A stretch of 64,000 nt of DNA from Carposina sasakii (lineage: Eukaryota > Arthropoda > Insecta > Lepidoptera > Carposinidae), in assembly GCA_014607495.2 (NCBI GenBank), contig CP053152.1:6076001-6140000 (forward strand). Direction: 5' to 3'. The notes below the pieces were generated by a model that did not search any database, was not told the origin of the DNA, and saw nothing but the letters and a program-made list of their open reading frames with translations. Shown here piece after piece: positions 30,701-37,500 of this stretch (the first letter of the stretch is position 1; each line of letters opens with the position of its first letter). A program made the position numbers and the translations under genes.

Positions 30701-30736
30701 CTGTGACAGCGTTTTGAAGCACGCCAGCGACACCAT
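1188..30736 (-). CDS. Kidins220: Kidins220/ARMS homologue, 22 exons, C-terminus off the window
   Basis: Membrane scaffold of the Kidins220/ARMS family (in vertebrates a neurotrophin/ephrin receptor partner and protein kinase D substrate). Exons 5' to 3': 30736-30620, 28567-28370, 25706-25597, 24177-23957, 23567-23410, 22456-22253, 21536-21393, 20694-20397, 19763-19556, 18943-18806, 18428-18261, 17625-17509, 17014-16819, 16456-16277, 13229-13035, 12656-12380, 7522-7356, 6268-6090, 3719-3604, 2692-2531, 1893-1729, 1286-1188. All junctions have AG acceptors and GT donors with compatible phases. The sum is 1272 codons once one extra base in exon 7522-7356 is discounted. Domain order (ankyrin, split KAP NTPase with four TM helices, Pro-rich linker, SAM) follows vertebrate Kidins220. 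The start ATG at 30736 lies 21 bases inside an exon with an acceptor at 30758, so an upstream 5' exon exists but was not found. The family's long C-terminal tail is missing at the window edge. Confidence 0.93.
1287..2530. other. Kidins220 introns flanking the first SAM exon
   Basis: Introns at 1287-1728 and 1894-2530. Apart from exon 1893-1729 I see no gene. Near 2225-2340 a segment (CCTTTCCCGAAGTGGGC ... GGCGTAGGAGGCG) loosely resembles sequence near 13670-13735, suggesting an old repeat. Confidence 0.5.
2684..3100. repeat. Triplicated splice-acceptor flank of the Pro-rich exon
   Basis: The sequence straddling the exon acceptor (GCGCGCTGCTGCACAG, then ATACATACGAGTCACAGAT) recurs in diverged form at about 2938-2998 (ACACATACATACCTACG ... 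ATGAGTCACAGATCACTA) and 3049-3098 (GACGCGCGCTGACATACA ... CGACTCACAGATTATA). The first copy includes the true exon edge and the other two lie in the upstream intron. ACATACAT microsatellite runs link them. Confidence 0.55.
2747..2890. repeat. Foldback (palindromic) MITE
   Basis: The left arm from 2747 (CTCGAACTCGTTCGCGTTAA ... CGGCCAACCAATCACG) is matched by the reverse complement of the right arm ending at 2890 (ATGTGATTGGTTGGC ... GTTAACGCGATCGAGTTCG). Arms are about 45-50 bases with few mismatches around a 30-40 base loop. It sits in a Kidins220 intron. Class is unknown. Confidence 0.75.
4055..5314 (+). CDS. THAP-domain-only protein encoded by the P-like element
   Basis: Two exons, 4055-4134 and 5128-5314, encode about 88 residues that are essentially one THAP zinc-finger DNA-binding domain. 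Exon 1 gives [16 protein letters not shown] and SFHM. Exon 2 gives [22 protein letters not shown] and the AVPTIF-like box SIPTLI, then stops at TAG 5312-5314. The C2CH zinc ligands (Cys4, Cys9, and Cys/His of CSKH), the FP and the conserved Trp are all present. The acceptor TTTTTTTCAG before 5128 is strong. The donor is less certain: GT at 4135 restores phase, while GT at 4130 (CAAGTACGG) looks stronger but would break the frame. No catalytic RNase H-like region follows. A free THAP domain could bind element ends and act as a repressor, which is inference. Confidence 0.75.
4246..4791. mobile_element. Nested TTAA-flanked element inside the P-like element
   Basis: TTAA at 4246-4249 and 4788-4791 bracket inverted ends CTCTTTCCGTC and (reverse complement of the right end) CTCTTTCAGTC. 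A TTAA duplication suggests a piggyBac-type or similar MITE. A 23-bp palindrome GGTGGTTAGTG-N-CACTAACCACC occurs twice inside, at 4377-4399 and 4752-4774. No ORF is supported. Confidence 0.65.
5695..6089. other. Intron sequence, nothing recognised
   Basis: AT-rich Kidins220 intron between the P-like element and exon 6268-6090. I see no gene or clear repeat. Confidence 0.5.
6090..16456 (-). CDS. Kidins220: Kidins220 KAP NTPase, C-half with Walker B
   Basis: Exon 16456-16277 contains the Walker B strand [12 protein letters not shown] and the AIDPHIISK segment. Exon 13229-13035 has the conserved [18 protein letters not shown] block. Exon 12656-12380 has a Ser/Arg-rich insert, then [20 protein letters not shown]. 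Exon 7522-7356 carries [12 protein letters not shown] and exon 6268-6090 carries [14 protein letters not shown]. Vertebrate Kidins220 has the same order. A 5.0-kb intron (7523-12379) holds an intact LINE on the same strand. The 7522-7356 exon carries one base too many (own entry). Confidence 0.92.
6285..6545 (+). mobile_element. 3' remnant of an RTE-type LINE
   Basis: The plus strand encodes the characteristic C-terminal tail of an RTE-like reverse-transcriptase [20 protein letters not shown], then [17 protein letters not shown], ending in a stop near 6470. The following text (GGCCGACCGCAAATAAATGG ... GGGGCAGGAAG) matches the end of the fragment at 48655-48790. It is 5'-truncated and starts within about 20 bases of the splice acceptor of Kidins220 exon 6268-6090, on the opposite strand. 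Confidence 0.75.
6813..6946. mobile_element. MITE family CCCCCTGATTACG, copy 1
   Basis: Ends CCCCCTGATTACGTAAAAG and, inverted, CTTTTACGTAATCAG(C)GGG. Its GC-rich core (about 6881-6927, CGAGCGCTCGGCGTCCTCCC) is the reverse complement of the core of copy 2. It is inserted in an older repeat (GAACAGCTGAATCG / CCAATTTCGCTAATT). Flanks TCG and CCA are not identical, so the target duplication is unclear here. Confidence 0.8.
7356..7522 (-). CDS. Kidins220: Kidins220 exon with a one-base frameshift
   Basis: The acceptor TTCGGCAG at 7523-7530 joins phase 1 of exon 12656-12380, giving the family sequence [13 protein letters not shown]. From there the conserved reading [17 protein letters not shown] continues only in another frame. 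The exon is 167 bases where 166 fits both neighbours. A single extra T in the TTT (AAA at 7491-7493 on the plus strand) explains it exactly. The final codon (AA at 7356) joins the next exon in the correct phase. It is either a sequencing or assembly homopolymer error, or a true disabling mutation. Confidence 0.85.
7566..7675 (+). repeat. Dispersed repeat with AGCCACGTTTAGCATAG
   Basis: The shared pattern is a CCCGAAATGGGGTA-like box, then CAGGATCATAAG, then AGCCACGTTTAGCATAG. Related copies are at 20735-20850 and 29905-30025 (plus), 24350-24415 and 30420-30540 (minus), and 8050-8300 (split by MITE copy 2). The class is unknown, possibly a SINE. Confidence 0.6.
7701..8016. mobile_element. MITE with about 60-bp inverted ends
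   Basis: The left arm CACAGATGTCAGTGATCACC followed by AGAGGTCGGAATTAGGTAGA and TCATTTATG is repeated inverted at 7961-8016. Arms are near identical apart from a 3-base difference. The interior (about 200 bp) is AT-rich and non-coding. Confidence 0.8.
8081..8267. mobile_element. MITE family CCCCCTGATTACG, copy 2
   Basis: The element is about 8082-8264, with CCCCCTGATTACGTAAAAGC at the left and the inverted end TTTTACGTAATCAGGGGG at the right. Flanks CGG on both sides form a 3-bp target duplication. It has split an AGCCACGTTTA-family repeat (GGGTAACCGG / CGGAACTACAGG). The GC-rich core at about 8153-8200 lies in the opposite orientation to copy 1. Confidence 0.85.
8560..11505 (-). CDS. LINE ORF2: endonuclease-reverse transcriptase (981 aa)
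   Basis: Uninterrupted 981-codon frame. The N-terminus is an AP-like endonuclease ([29 protein letters not shown] near residues 25-165). The central part is a reverse transcriptase with [61 protein letters not shown] and the catalytic [10 protein letters not shown]. The C-terminal part is the usual LINE tail with no RNase H seen. It overlaps the end of ORF1 by 65 bases in another frame. It nicks target DNA and copies its own RNA at the break. All visible catalytic motifs are intact, but ORF1 is incomplete, so this copy is unlikely to be autonomous. Confidence 0.92.
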   Translation of the reverse strand: MNGFGFAKDKPARRLREKRRPSIEIFYQNVRGLRTKLTEFRNNILTSSANLYAVTETGCNASIYDMEIIPPRFKIIRCDRNDGRKLGGAFLVATHEYELKELVLSDVNIESAAFEILGAKVYKNNIFKLVVCVVYIPPGSSDNDYMFLFNIIEKNILKYPNMVVLGDFNMYSCSIEIQNYYECFVSFCGFTQRNTISNYKDRCLDLVLSALKGDSVEVSLSGEPLVAVDRNHPPLTVAVRLTSAPPSPTSMAVSDVPSPEVDAGPGVDSWNFYKADFRALYKAISEINWGDLYLNQNVNEAVALLYNEINNVLDIYVPRKNGQTIRSSRYIYPDWYSAELIRKIKNKARLHKQYKSTKLDHDYADFRLSRYQVKTLQLQNYSDYRNRLQKQLANDPKSFWNHIKSKRKSSSRYKIVKSGITLNDSDSAREFARYFHSVYNTQPPVLDAAAAARASAVTSAARVHLVRLEPGQVQKALASLSPKRSVGPDGIPPYLARDCGRVLTGPLSHIFNLCLENSTYPDKWKTTRVIPVPKGGGGVDVSHYRPVAVLSTFAKVFESALHGVLSKDIGVQLSDAQHGFRPGRSTTSNLLNFMSYIIPSVDRGIQVDAAYFDFKKAFDTVDNDVLLGKLATAGCTPKTLEFFASYLKDRKQYVQYGGCVSDPYYTYSGVSQGSNLGPLEFIIMINDLPRVLRAAGCLLFADDLKLYAAITCGEDHCRLQRDIDRVVEWSRENKLFFNDSKCNVITFSRSHTPSQYEYKMNGSTMSRVSSVRDLGVQLSADLMFREHIVDVCRRAFKVLGFVLRTANDFTSVPAIKSLYSALVRSRLEHNSMVWSPHEAKYNLMLEKIQNKFTRYLYMKLYGVYPKYPLMYPSLFVLGMVGYNKLEVRRELALMRYLLKVWRGKEENATLLAECKIRVPRRLLRDRKSRLFSIPDGRTNLYRKAPLTRALQLLNKVNDRIDIFICSLSEFTETALFILSYE
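11441..12230 (-). pseudogene. LINE ORF1, 5'-truncated
   Basis: Open from about 12230 to the stop at 11441 with no start of its own at the left end (the first Met is at 12154). It begins with a coiled-coil-like stretch ([20 protein letters not shown]), has a Ser/Thr/Pro/Ala-rich spacer, then a basic domain ([14 protein letters not shown]) and a C-terminal RRM-like fold ([17 protein letters not shown]). Such proteins bind the LINE RNA. The N-terminus is lost by 5' truncation of the insertion. Confidence 0.75.
12244..12363 (+). repeat. Dispersed repeat ending ACACGAGAATTTTATATATTAG
   Basis: It shares the phrase CGGTCAAGCC ... TTTCGAACGAGTTT ... ACGAGAATTTTATATATTAG (here cut into parts) with the repeat at about 39795-40078. 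Its end lies 16 bases from the splice donor of Kidins220 exon 12656-12380, and its other end touches the LINE 5' junction. Class unknown. Confidence 0.6.
13991..14162. mobile_element. Short element with TACAGGGTGT ends
   Basis: Left end TACAGGGTGTTTGTGACAGC; right end, inverted, TACAGGGTATGAGTGACAAC. Inverted arms are about 45 bases and imperfect. TA at both borders suggests a TA target. It is related in its termini to the foldbacks at 22861-23122 and 62846-63226. Confidence 0.7.
15641..16035. mobile_element. Element with TATACAG(A/G)GTG-like ends
   Basis: The left end TATACAGAGTGATTTTTGGTC pairs with the inverted right end TATACAGGATGTTTTTTCGTC (given here in parts; about 20 positions, imperfect). 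The interior is non-coding. It probably belongs to the broad group of ACAGGGTG-ended elements in this window. Confidence 0.5.
16637..16790 (-). pseudogene. Decayed duplicate of Kidins220 TM4 exon
   Basis: About 150 bp tandem copy, offset 164 bp, of the 3' part of exon 17014-16819 including its donor (CATATG|GTAAGG). It can be read as [18 protein letters not shown], then [10 protein letters not shown], then a one-base deletion shifts the frame to a stop. There is no matching 5' half or acceptor. Splicing the intact exon does not need it. It is an unequal-crossover or slippage product, not a functional alternative exon. Confidence 0.85.
16819..20694 (-). CDS. Kidins220: Kidins220 KAP NTPase, N-half with Walker A and four TM helices
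   Basis: Exon 20694-20397 ends the ankyrin region ([16 protein letters not shown]) and opens the KAP P-loop NTPase with Walker [15 protein letters not shown]. Exon 19763-19556 carries two hydrophobic, Ala/Trp-rich helices inserted in the NTPase fold. Exon 18428-18261 holds the soluble stretch ([12 protein letters not shown] ... [10 protein letters not shown]). Exon 17625-17509 has a third helix ([19 protein letters not shown]) and exon 17014-16819 a fourth ([16 protein letters not shown]). Membrane insertion within the NTPase is the hallmark of KAP proteins. Decayed copies of two of these exons lie nearby (16637-16790 and 19871-19925). Confidence 0.93.
18510..18775 (-). repeat. TAATAAAAATG-type repeat split by a MITE
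   Basis: On the minus strand the flanks read TATAATAAAAATGTAACGG and GATCGCTGTCTGTACATGGA, the uninterrupted start of the repeats at 25973 and 60519. MITE copy 3 lies between them. Only the 5' part of the repeat is present. Confidence 0.8.
18572..18737. mobile_element. MITE family CCCCCTGATTACG, copy 3
   Basis: The element is about 18575-18734 with left end CCCCCTGATTACGTAAAAGC. The right end (AGGTAATAAGGGGG) is more diverged. CCG on both sides is a 3-bp duplication. The empty site GATCCGTTACA is seen in the sister repeats at 25973 and 60519. The core differs from copies 1 and 2 and lacks the GC-rich block. Confidence 0.85.
19764..20396. other. Kidins220 intron 19764-20396
   Basis: It contains the exon-like fragment at 19871-19925, listed separately. 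Otherwise it is AT-rich with no recognised repeat. Confidence 0.5.
19871..19925 (-). pseudogene. Decayed duplicate of Kidins220 TM1-2 exon start
   Basis: A minus-strand segment reading [15 protein letters not shown] then TGA, parallel to the true exon start [17 protein letters not shown] at 19763. About 55 bases align, including the exon's first bases. The acceptor-like sequence is altered and an in-frame stop follows. It lies about 110 bp upstream (gene sense) of the real exon, so it looks like a tandem partial duplication. Confidence 0.75.
20735..20850 (+). repeat. AGCCACGTTTAGCATAG-family repeat
   Basis: A copy with ACGGCTATGAACCCGCAATG, CAGGATCATAAACGG and CAGCCACGTTTAGCATAGT. It lies upstream (gene sense) of the Walker A exon. 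Confidence 0.6.
20829..20968 (+). repeat. MITE-like repeat with ATTCAACATGGCGGC core, copy 1
   Basis: Short inverted ends CCTAGCATGACC and GGTCATGCTAGG surround a core ATTCAACATGGCGGCTATAT, TTATCGTATTTTGACAG and GATAAATC. Related cores are at 53338-53440 (inverted) and 53770-53895 (direct). Confidence 0.65.
21393..30736 (-). CDS. Kidins220: Kidins220 N-terminal ankyrin-repeat exons
   Basis: Seven exons encode about 384 residues of tandem ankyrin repeats after a 39-residue leader that starts [10 protein letters not shown]. Typical repeat cores are visible: [86 protein letters not shown] and [13 protein letters not shown]. Exon edges often fall within the repeat loops and several are phase 0. 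In the family this array binds cytoplasmic partners. The large introns between 25.7 and 30.6 kb hold repeats but no other gene. Confidence 0.93.
21928..22102 (+). repeat. Long dispersed repeat, copy A
   Basis: About 175 bases nearly identical and co-oriented with 29671-29844: CTAGTTTTTGATTTCGGAA ... GTGCTCGGGTCTGGTTTC ... GAGGGTCAGTGGAGGGTGTA. Both copies lie in Kidins220 introns 7.7 kb apart. No coding capacity is seen. Confidence 0.8.
22861..23122. mobile_element. 262-bp foldback element
   Basis: Nearly a full palindrome. The left arm TACAGGGTGTAACAAAAAGG, then GTATGTTAAGCGAAAAGC, then ACCTATCCACAAAA, is repeated inverted on the right. TA is at both borders. The central part is itself partly palindromic (GAAAATTCC / AAAAATTCTC). 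It lies in a Kidins220 intron. A close relative is inside the nested palindrome at 62846-63226. Confidence 0.9.
25742..26388. mobile_element. Inverted-repeat pair enclosing a TAATAAAAATG repeat
   Basis: The left arm 25742-25817 (ATGAATTTGGTGAGAGCGAG, ACGTCAAATCCGCAGAGCTA) is matched inverted at 26312-26388. The repeat 25973-26311 fills the right half of the interior and its end touches the right arm. It may be a foldback element interrupted by a later insertion. Confidence 0.7.
25973..26311 (+). repeat. TAATAAAAATG-type repeat, fullest copy
   Basis: Starts TATACATATAATAAAAATG, continues GGATCGCTGTCTGTACAT, carries CAGAAACGGCGGAACCGATT and ends GGGCGTCCACTAGT. Sister copies: 51686-52013, 60519-60843 and the split copy at 18510-18775. 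It is non-coding, about 330 bp and constant in length, consistent with a SINE or other non-autonomous unit. Confidence 0.8.
27063..27125. repeat. Palindrome, 16-bp arms
   Basis: GTTAGATGTAGAGATA and its inverse TATCTCTACATCTAAC flank a further weak inverted pair (AATAGTAAGAAATA / TATTTCTATT). Confidence 0.7.
28124..28208. repeat. Foldback hairpin, 28-bp arms
   Basis: TTTTTGATAGTTGGTAACGC plus AATCGTCAC on the left and GTGACGATTGCGTTATCGAC plus TATCAAAAA on the right form imperfect inverted arms around a loop of about 30 bases. Confidence 0.75.
28568..29670. other. Kidins220 intron 28568-30619, left part
   Basis: AT-rich, with no recognised gene or repeat before the dispersed repeat at 29671. 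Confidence 0.5.
29671..29844 (+). repeat. Long dispersed repeat, copy B
   Basis: Partner of 21928-22102, same orientation, nearly identical through GTAGGGCCCGGTGGTGGGCG. Confidence 0.8.
29905..30025 (+). repeat. AGCCACGTTTAGCATAG-family repeat
   Basis: Diverged copy with ACGGCTACGTTCCCAAAACG and ACTACGTTTATCATAGCG. An inverted relative lies at 30420-30540. Confidence 0.5.
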
Positions 30737-31585
30737 CGACTCGCTGCGATGGAGGCTCTGTACAAACAAACACTGTATCAATAATCTGTTTTAAACCTAA
30801 GAAAACTTTGCTTAGAAAATTATAATGGGAATAGATGATTTATCTAAGGCTTGAACCGCATATTTGCAAGGTTTAAGGACGTAGTCTAACCTTGGCAATC
30901 ACCTCACTCTGCTGAAGGCTCCAACGTAACATTATGCTATGTTGGTACTATTCGCCCTATAACCACTTGGAATTGTATACGCAAGAAATTGCAAGAACGT
31001 CGCAAAACACACAGAAGCAAGTAAACGTTTACACGCCGCAGATCACGACTAATAATGAGCAATATATATGTGGATACGCTGATAACAAGAAGCGATATCT
31101 CATAGTAGCCAAACAATAAAATATTTGATAATGCGTGATGAAAAATATTGCCCTGAAAGAGTCTAGACTAGAATCATGAGATTCTAGTCTAGTAAGAAAT
31201 AATCCTTGAATGTTTATGAGTGCCCCTATTAATCGGTAAATAAGATAAGAAGCGCATACATTAACTACAGGAGTACATCTACTATTTATTGCATATTCTG
31301 ATATGCATGCATCGGGGTGTTTAGACATAAATTTATAGTATAAAAAATAACGTTAATTAGTTTTTGAAATGCGTTTAGTTTTGTTAGTTATCTGCGTGCT
31401 CTCTCCAAATAAGTTTATAACTCGTATTCATTCATCAAAATCATAGTATTGTTATAAGTAGATTAATTTGCCATATTAGGAAGCACCATAGAAACAACGT
31501 GCGTTTAATAACGACAATTATGTACCACACAAAATGTTTCTTTTTTCACTGACGAAAAAACAATAGCAGCACACTGGTAACAATC

Positions 31586-34500
31586 TCAGACCGTATTAGA
31601 ATGTCTTCGAAGCGCAAACCCGTGGAAGCCCGCAAACCCATGGCTGAACCGGCGATGGTGGTGCTGGTGCGGCTCACCGTCCGGAGGTGCCGTCACGGTG
31701 AACTTCGGCACGTTGAAGTGAGGGTCTGCGGACAGAGGTCCTGTGACCTCGTGGTGCCCCACGTTTAGATGGAGAAACGGCGGCCGGCGTCGCTTGGTCA
31801 GCGGCGGAGGCGCCAACATAGACCCCGCAAAACTGTTGCTCTTAGTGCGCTGTTGAGCCGGTGGGACTTCATCTTCATCGAGTTCCTCCTTCGATCCTGA
31901 CCGACTACGATCGGTATCCGAAGACGTCGCTGATTCGTGCACGACCGCGAGGGGCGGGCCCAAGCTCCCGGGCGGTCTTGACACATTTTTAGGCCTATGA
32001 ATGTTGGCGATGAGGCTGCGTATGTGCACGAACTCGTCGTCACCACTCCCGGTCGTAGGAAGATGCGGTGGAAGGGACATGGCGTCACGATTGTCCGCAT
32101 AATAAGACGAGCGCGTCGCACGGCGTCCTGTGACAGATTTGTGAGCGTAATGACTAAATGACGAACGGCAGGGGATCTCGAGCACGTATACTACACACGT
32201 TTCGGGCGGAACTATTTAGAGCGCGACGGGCGTGGTGGTAGGCGGGCGGGCAATGAATGAATCGGGCGTATACGTACGAGGGAGTAGGAGCTGTACGTTC
32301 GCAAGGAGAGGCGCTTTATGATCGCGGAGGCGGTGCGGTGAGATGATCGCTCTGGGGGCAACATTGCGCGCGGAGTCTGGCCAGACAGTGCCGGTGCCGA
32401 AGACGTCCGAGAGGTCGCAGCCTCGGGACCCTCCCCGCCGCCGCCAGTTTATTACGCATTTCTGGCTTATTAGAACATCTCTGTATCGACACGTATGTAA
32501 TTCTCACATGCAAAGCCATGGGTTGATGTATCATTTCAATAATACAAAAAAAAAGATATTTCAAACAAAGTTATGTAACTAGCAGAAAAAGAATATACCT
32601 ATTAAAAACTTACCTACCTACAAAACCTAATTGTATTAAAAAACAATTATGGAAATTAGTACCTCTACGTAACAAATAAAATATTTCTAGCTCCCTTAAA
32701 TTTAATTTCGATATAAGCAGTGGTACTTGTTCTTAACCAAAACTTATACCTTGATAACTATGTACTTTAATTTTTAGGTAAACATTATGAGTATTGTTTC
32801 TAAAAAGATACCTAGTATAGGTGCACGCACGTCAGGCGAGATAATGACCGTTACATTCTTCAATGATGCAGGTTTTTGAAATTCAAATTGATTAGTTATT
32901 ATCAGACATAAATATCTAATAGTAAATACCATATACCACTACAGCATAATGACGTGAAAACCCCGAGATAATAAATACCTTATATATTATCCTTTATATT
33001 CAGTATAGGTAAAATAATAGAACAACAAACACATTTTGCGCTGATTTGCATAGTTATATAACTTAAAATTAATTTAATTCTTAAGACCTACATTGGCGAT
33101 ACGATGCCCAGTTAGATTACAGCGGTTAACCGACTGGTTTGTTTTTTTTAGTACGAGCAGATTAATATAAGGAAAAAATCGGGTTAAGATCCGCAAAATA
33201 AGCAGAGCAAAAAGAGTAACGGGGTTACAGGATTCCACCAGTCAGGTGCATCGGCCGCCGGCTTATAGAGCTTATTATATCTATGTACATAATGTGGTTG
33301 ACCGAGTGCAGTTTCATTAGGTCTTTATACCTAAGAGAAATTTACATTTTAATAGTTTTTTTTGCGACATTTGGTTTATATATCCAATTTAATCACTGCT
33401 TACAGTTGAAAAATAATATAATAATTTACTTCGTTTTCCTAATGACTATAAGTATGCTAGCGTTGAGACTTTTAATTGTGGAAAAATTGTATATTGTAGG
33501 TCCGTCCATAAACTAATTTAACTTTACCTGCCCATAAGTCCTTATAAACGATGCCGCGCGAAGCATCTTCAGTCGAAACCATTAGTTTTCCTATCAAGAC
33601 TTCGCACTAAATTAGCAAACAAATGACTGTGTTCATAGCAATCGTCCACGCTCTCAAGGGTCACCAAAAATAGCCAGTAATTACTGCGCTAATATCCTTT
33701 ATATCCCACCTTTGTTGTGCTAAGCTTAGCCTAAGCCAACATTACGATATATTACGGCCGCTGTTCTATAAACAGAGATTTGCCTGATAAAGGAAAAATA
33801 CAATTGTGTATCGAGGATTAGTATAGCAAACTGCTATCCCAAAACTTCCACTTTAGTCGCCATATCAAAATAACGTTCATTTTAAAAACATTTTCACGTT
33901 CTCAGCATACCCTTACGCACTACCACATGACCTCCAAAGTTATATATATAGGGACATAGATAGGCTGGATACAAATTATGTTACTGCTAATATTTTTAAA
34001 ATCTGCAGAATATGTATGTTTATTACTCCTCCTCGGAACTCCTCGGAAATGTGGTTAGAAAAAATCTCTTTGCATTTGTTAGCCGAAACATAAGAGAGGT
34101 TATTTTAATCCGGATGTTCTAGAAATTATTTTACTGAATTAATTTCAGACTTCCTATATTTCTCCTCAATGAGATATAGGAAATCAATCCTGACATTTCG
34201 ATGGCCCGAAACATTTCTGTCGAGCAGGTTTGCAGCAATTCATCAATTAGCTATCAGTCAAGTCTCGCATACTGTTGCCAGCGATCCGACAGTTGTCTGT
34301 CGTTCATCATTGTTCCTTTTTGGTCTCATTAATTACATTAGGTACATGCGATGTATGTCAGCTATGCATTGCGCGCCTGGCGATGCGGACGCAACGCCCA
34401 ATTAAATTGTAACTGTTTCTCCTCTGCATTGTAACCAAAATACAGAATCTATAACGATATAAGTCAAGCCACCTCCCATTTTAGTCCCACCCTCCAGTCT

Positions 34501-37500
34501 ATTATGGTAACAGAGGTGTGCGAAACGTAGTGTGTTTATAAATCAATTTCACGCTATGCAAGCTCATTGAGCGGGTGAACCAATGGATACCATGAAGTAC
34601 AGCCAAGCTACCTGACCTACAGCCACTGCACATAATGTATTTTGACGAAATCACATACGAAAATATGGGAAAATAATATTCTCATCACATGACCGCTGAA
34701 TTGTTCGATTAACGAGTTTCCATAAGAAGTTAACCACGAACTACGGACACTGTTCTAAAGTCAGCAGTGTACCTATATTTTTTAAATAAATTCGATACTT
34801 GTTTACAGTTACACGAGTTACTGAACCGATAACCTATGTCTGTTTTTGATTTTTAAATAATTGAATCTTTAAAATCAGGTACAAATAAGGTAAATTCCAT
34901 TATAGTTAAATAAGGACATTATTGCAGCCGATCAATTTGAATCCCCAAGGATCTAATCTATAATCATTTCATCAAAATAATCTTGGTTAGAAATAAGGCT
35001 TTTGTTCAAATAAAAAACTATAAAAACCCAAACACACGGAAGGAAATGATGCAAGTATAAATAAATGTTAACAAAAATACAATAAGTATAACCTTGTAAA
35101 ATCTTAAATACCTCATTACGTATGGATTCGTGTACGGTGTCTCTCACGAATTTGTAGTACGGGAAGACGCTTCCGTAACTCCGAGGTACCCTAAGAGGCA
35201 ACATAAGGGGCCTTCGTTCGGCCGGCGAACGCGAGGGTCCAGGCCTATCCATCGAAGACATGACAACCTTCTGGGCGACACTTCCACTCTAGTCCGAACA
35301 CTATTGCTGGTCCAACACATTGTGAGCCATTCCAACATTAGACTAACTTCCTACCCACAACCAACGATATTCGAATACTTATTTAAAATCTTGCACAGGT
35401 ACACAATAACATTTGGCAGGTTATGGAAAAATTGGTAATAAAATCCTGTATGGACACCCCACTGCCGTCAAGCCCCGTCTGTTAGGTTATTCAATTGATA
35501 AGATTTTGTAAAAGTATTGAATTTATGAGTAGCACTACTTATCTAACTTATCATTTGTTTGTTAAGTCCCTCTAGTGTCGATATCATGCGTTCTGTCTGT
35601 CGCACTCGTTGGATATTTTATAAAATATATCTACAAGAATAAATTATTTTTTAAGACACTGAATTAGACAGCAATCGCTTGATTGATCTATGTCTATGTA
35701 GCTAGAAAATTAGGTAGGTAGAAAATTAGGTATGTACATAGTACAATTATTGTGATAACGTTATAATTATGTAATTTAATCAGACATAATTCCATCGATT
35801 ATTCAGTATATTGGTCGCATAGATAATAAACTTAGTTGTAAAATCATTCAAGTCATTAATCAATCGCCCATTTCTTAAAAAAAAACGAGAATAAGACTAA
35901 GTGGATAATTAATTATTATTTTTAAATTAAATATAACTTCTAGTAGCGCCCTCTAACAAGTTATATAAACACTACACAAAACGTTTGCGCGAGCGCAACT
36001 CACTTTCATACTCAAGTGTTATTGGAGTTATTATAATTTTTACATACAATCATAGATGGCGTGGTATTGAAATGAAGTTTCCACAAATTTTCGACAGAGT
36101 ACGCTGGCTGTAATTTGAAAAATTAAGATGCCTATTGAAAATCAAGACTGATTTTTTTATATTTGCCAGTACAATTCGTTACCTACCCATGTTTTGAAAA
36201 GAACGTGTATGTCGTGCATGCAGTGCATAACTATGCACAGCAAATGAATAAAATAAAATTAACTAAGTAGGTACCAATTAAAATGTAAAGACATGTTCAC
36301 TGTTCATATGATGATGACCTCCGACCGTATTTCCGCCAAGGCGACCAATCTCTACGGAGATTGGCCAGGTACGCAGGAGATATTATAGTGCACAAGTGTG
36401 TGCGCAAATACAGATGCACTCTCTATTCCCTCACTCTCATAGTCCGATGGGGCGGGAAAGCCGACACGACCGAAGAGAGATCAGGCACAGGACCAACAGT
36501 TTTACGTGCTTTCCGAGGCACGAGCTAAGTGACAATTTAACAAGATTAAAATATGTACATTAAATAAATTCACTGGTACAGGCCCGTGACTGGGATCAAA
36601 CTTACGCCTCCCGCTAGGAAGGTGCATGTCTTAACCACTGATACTATTTATGCTGCCAAGGAAACAAAACCGAGAACGGGAGTCATCGCTCGCCGGTATG
36701 TTGGTGTGCAAAACGACAAAACAAACTTGGATTAATGTCATACCTCACCCACAACATCCTGAAAGGTCGGATGTCTGCGTCTGATAAAGAAAACATTTTT
36801 CAGATAAACAACCGGGAAGTCTAGAACCCGTTGTTAATCTGTTCGACGCATATATTCTCTTTGATAACAAAAAAAAACACAAAGCTCCTATATTTTTATC
36901 TATGAATGTGATATTTTGGTGCTTTACTAGAATCATCATACACATCAGCTGCATCTCATTCATTCACCTACGTAGGTATGTAGGTACATCCAGTAAGAGT
37001 CGACTAAGGAATTTAGGGGCGTTCTCTTAGGGGATGAGGCACCCGCTGTGCTGAACGCGGTTGTAGGATCTGAACTAAGTCCCACTACCCTCCCAAATAT
37101 TCCACTAGACGCAGATTCTCCTACTCTCCATAGGCTTAAGGTAAAATATATCTCTCTATCGCATTTTGAGCAATAAAAAACATGGCTAGTGCTATTTGGA
37201 CTCGCACTTCGAAAACGGATATTGATGAAAAGGCTGAATTCTGAGTTTTGTCAGTTAGGCCCTAACTGACTAAACTCAGAATTCAGCTTTAACTGTTAGG
37301 GCAGTGCCATTGAAGTCTGCCGTTTCCTAAAAACGAAGATTACCAGCAAAATCTTTATAAAAATGACATCGTGACTTAAAATAACAAAATGCAATTCCGT
37401 TGTTATTAAAAAGACATCGCCTAAATACTAAGTAAATTCGAGTATCTAAGTGTTCATGAATAGTCATTGTTAAGCACTGAGTCACGAATACGGGAATTGG

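Noticed and set aside
31586..31588. A C-terminal PDZ ligand (SNTV) on the unidentified protein
   Set aside because: Class I ligands need Ser or Thr at position -2, and here it is Asn.
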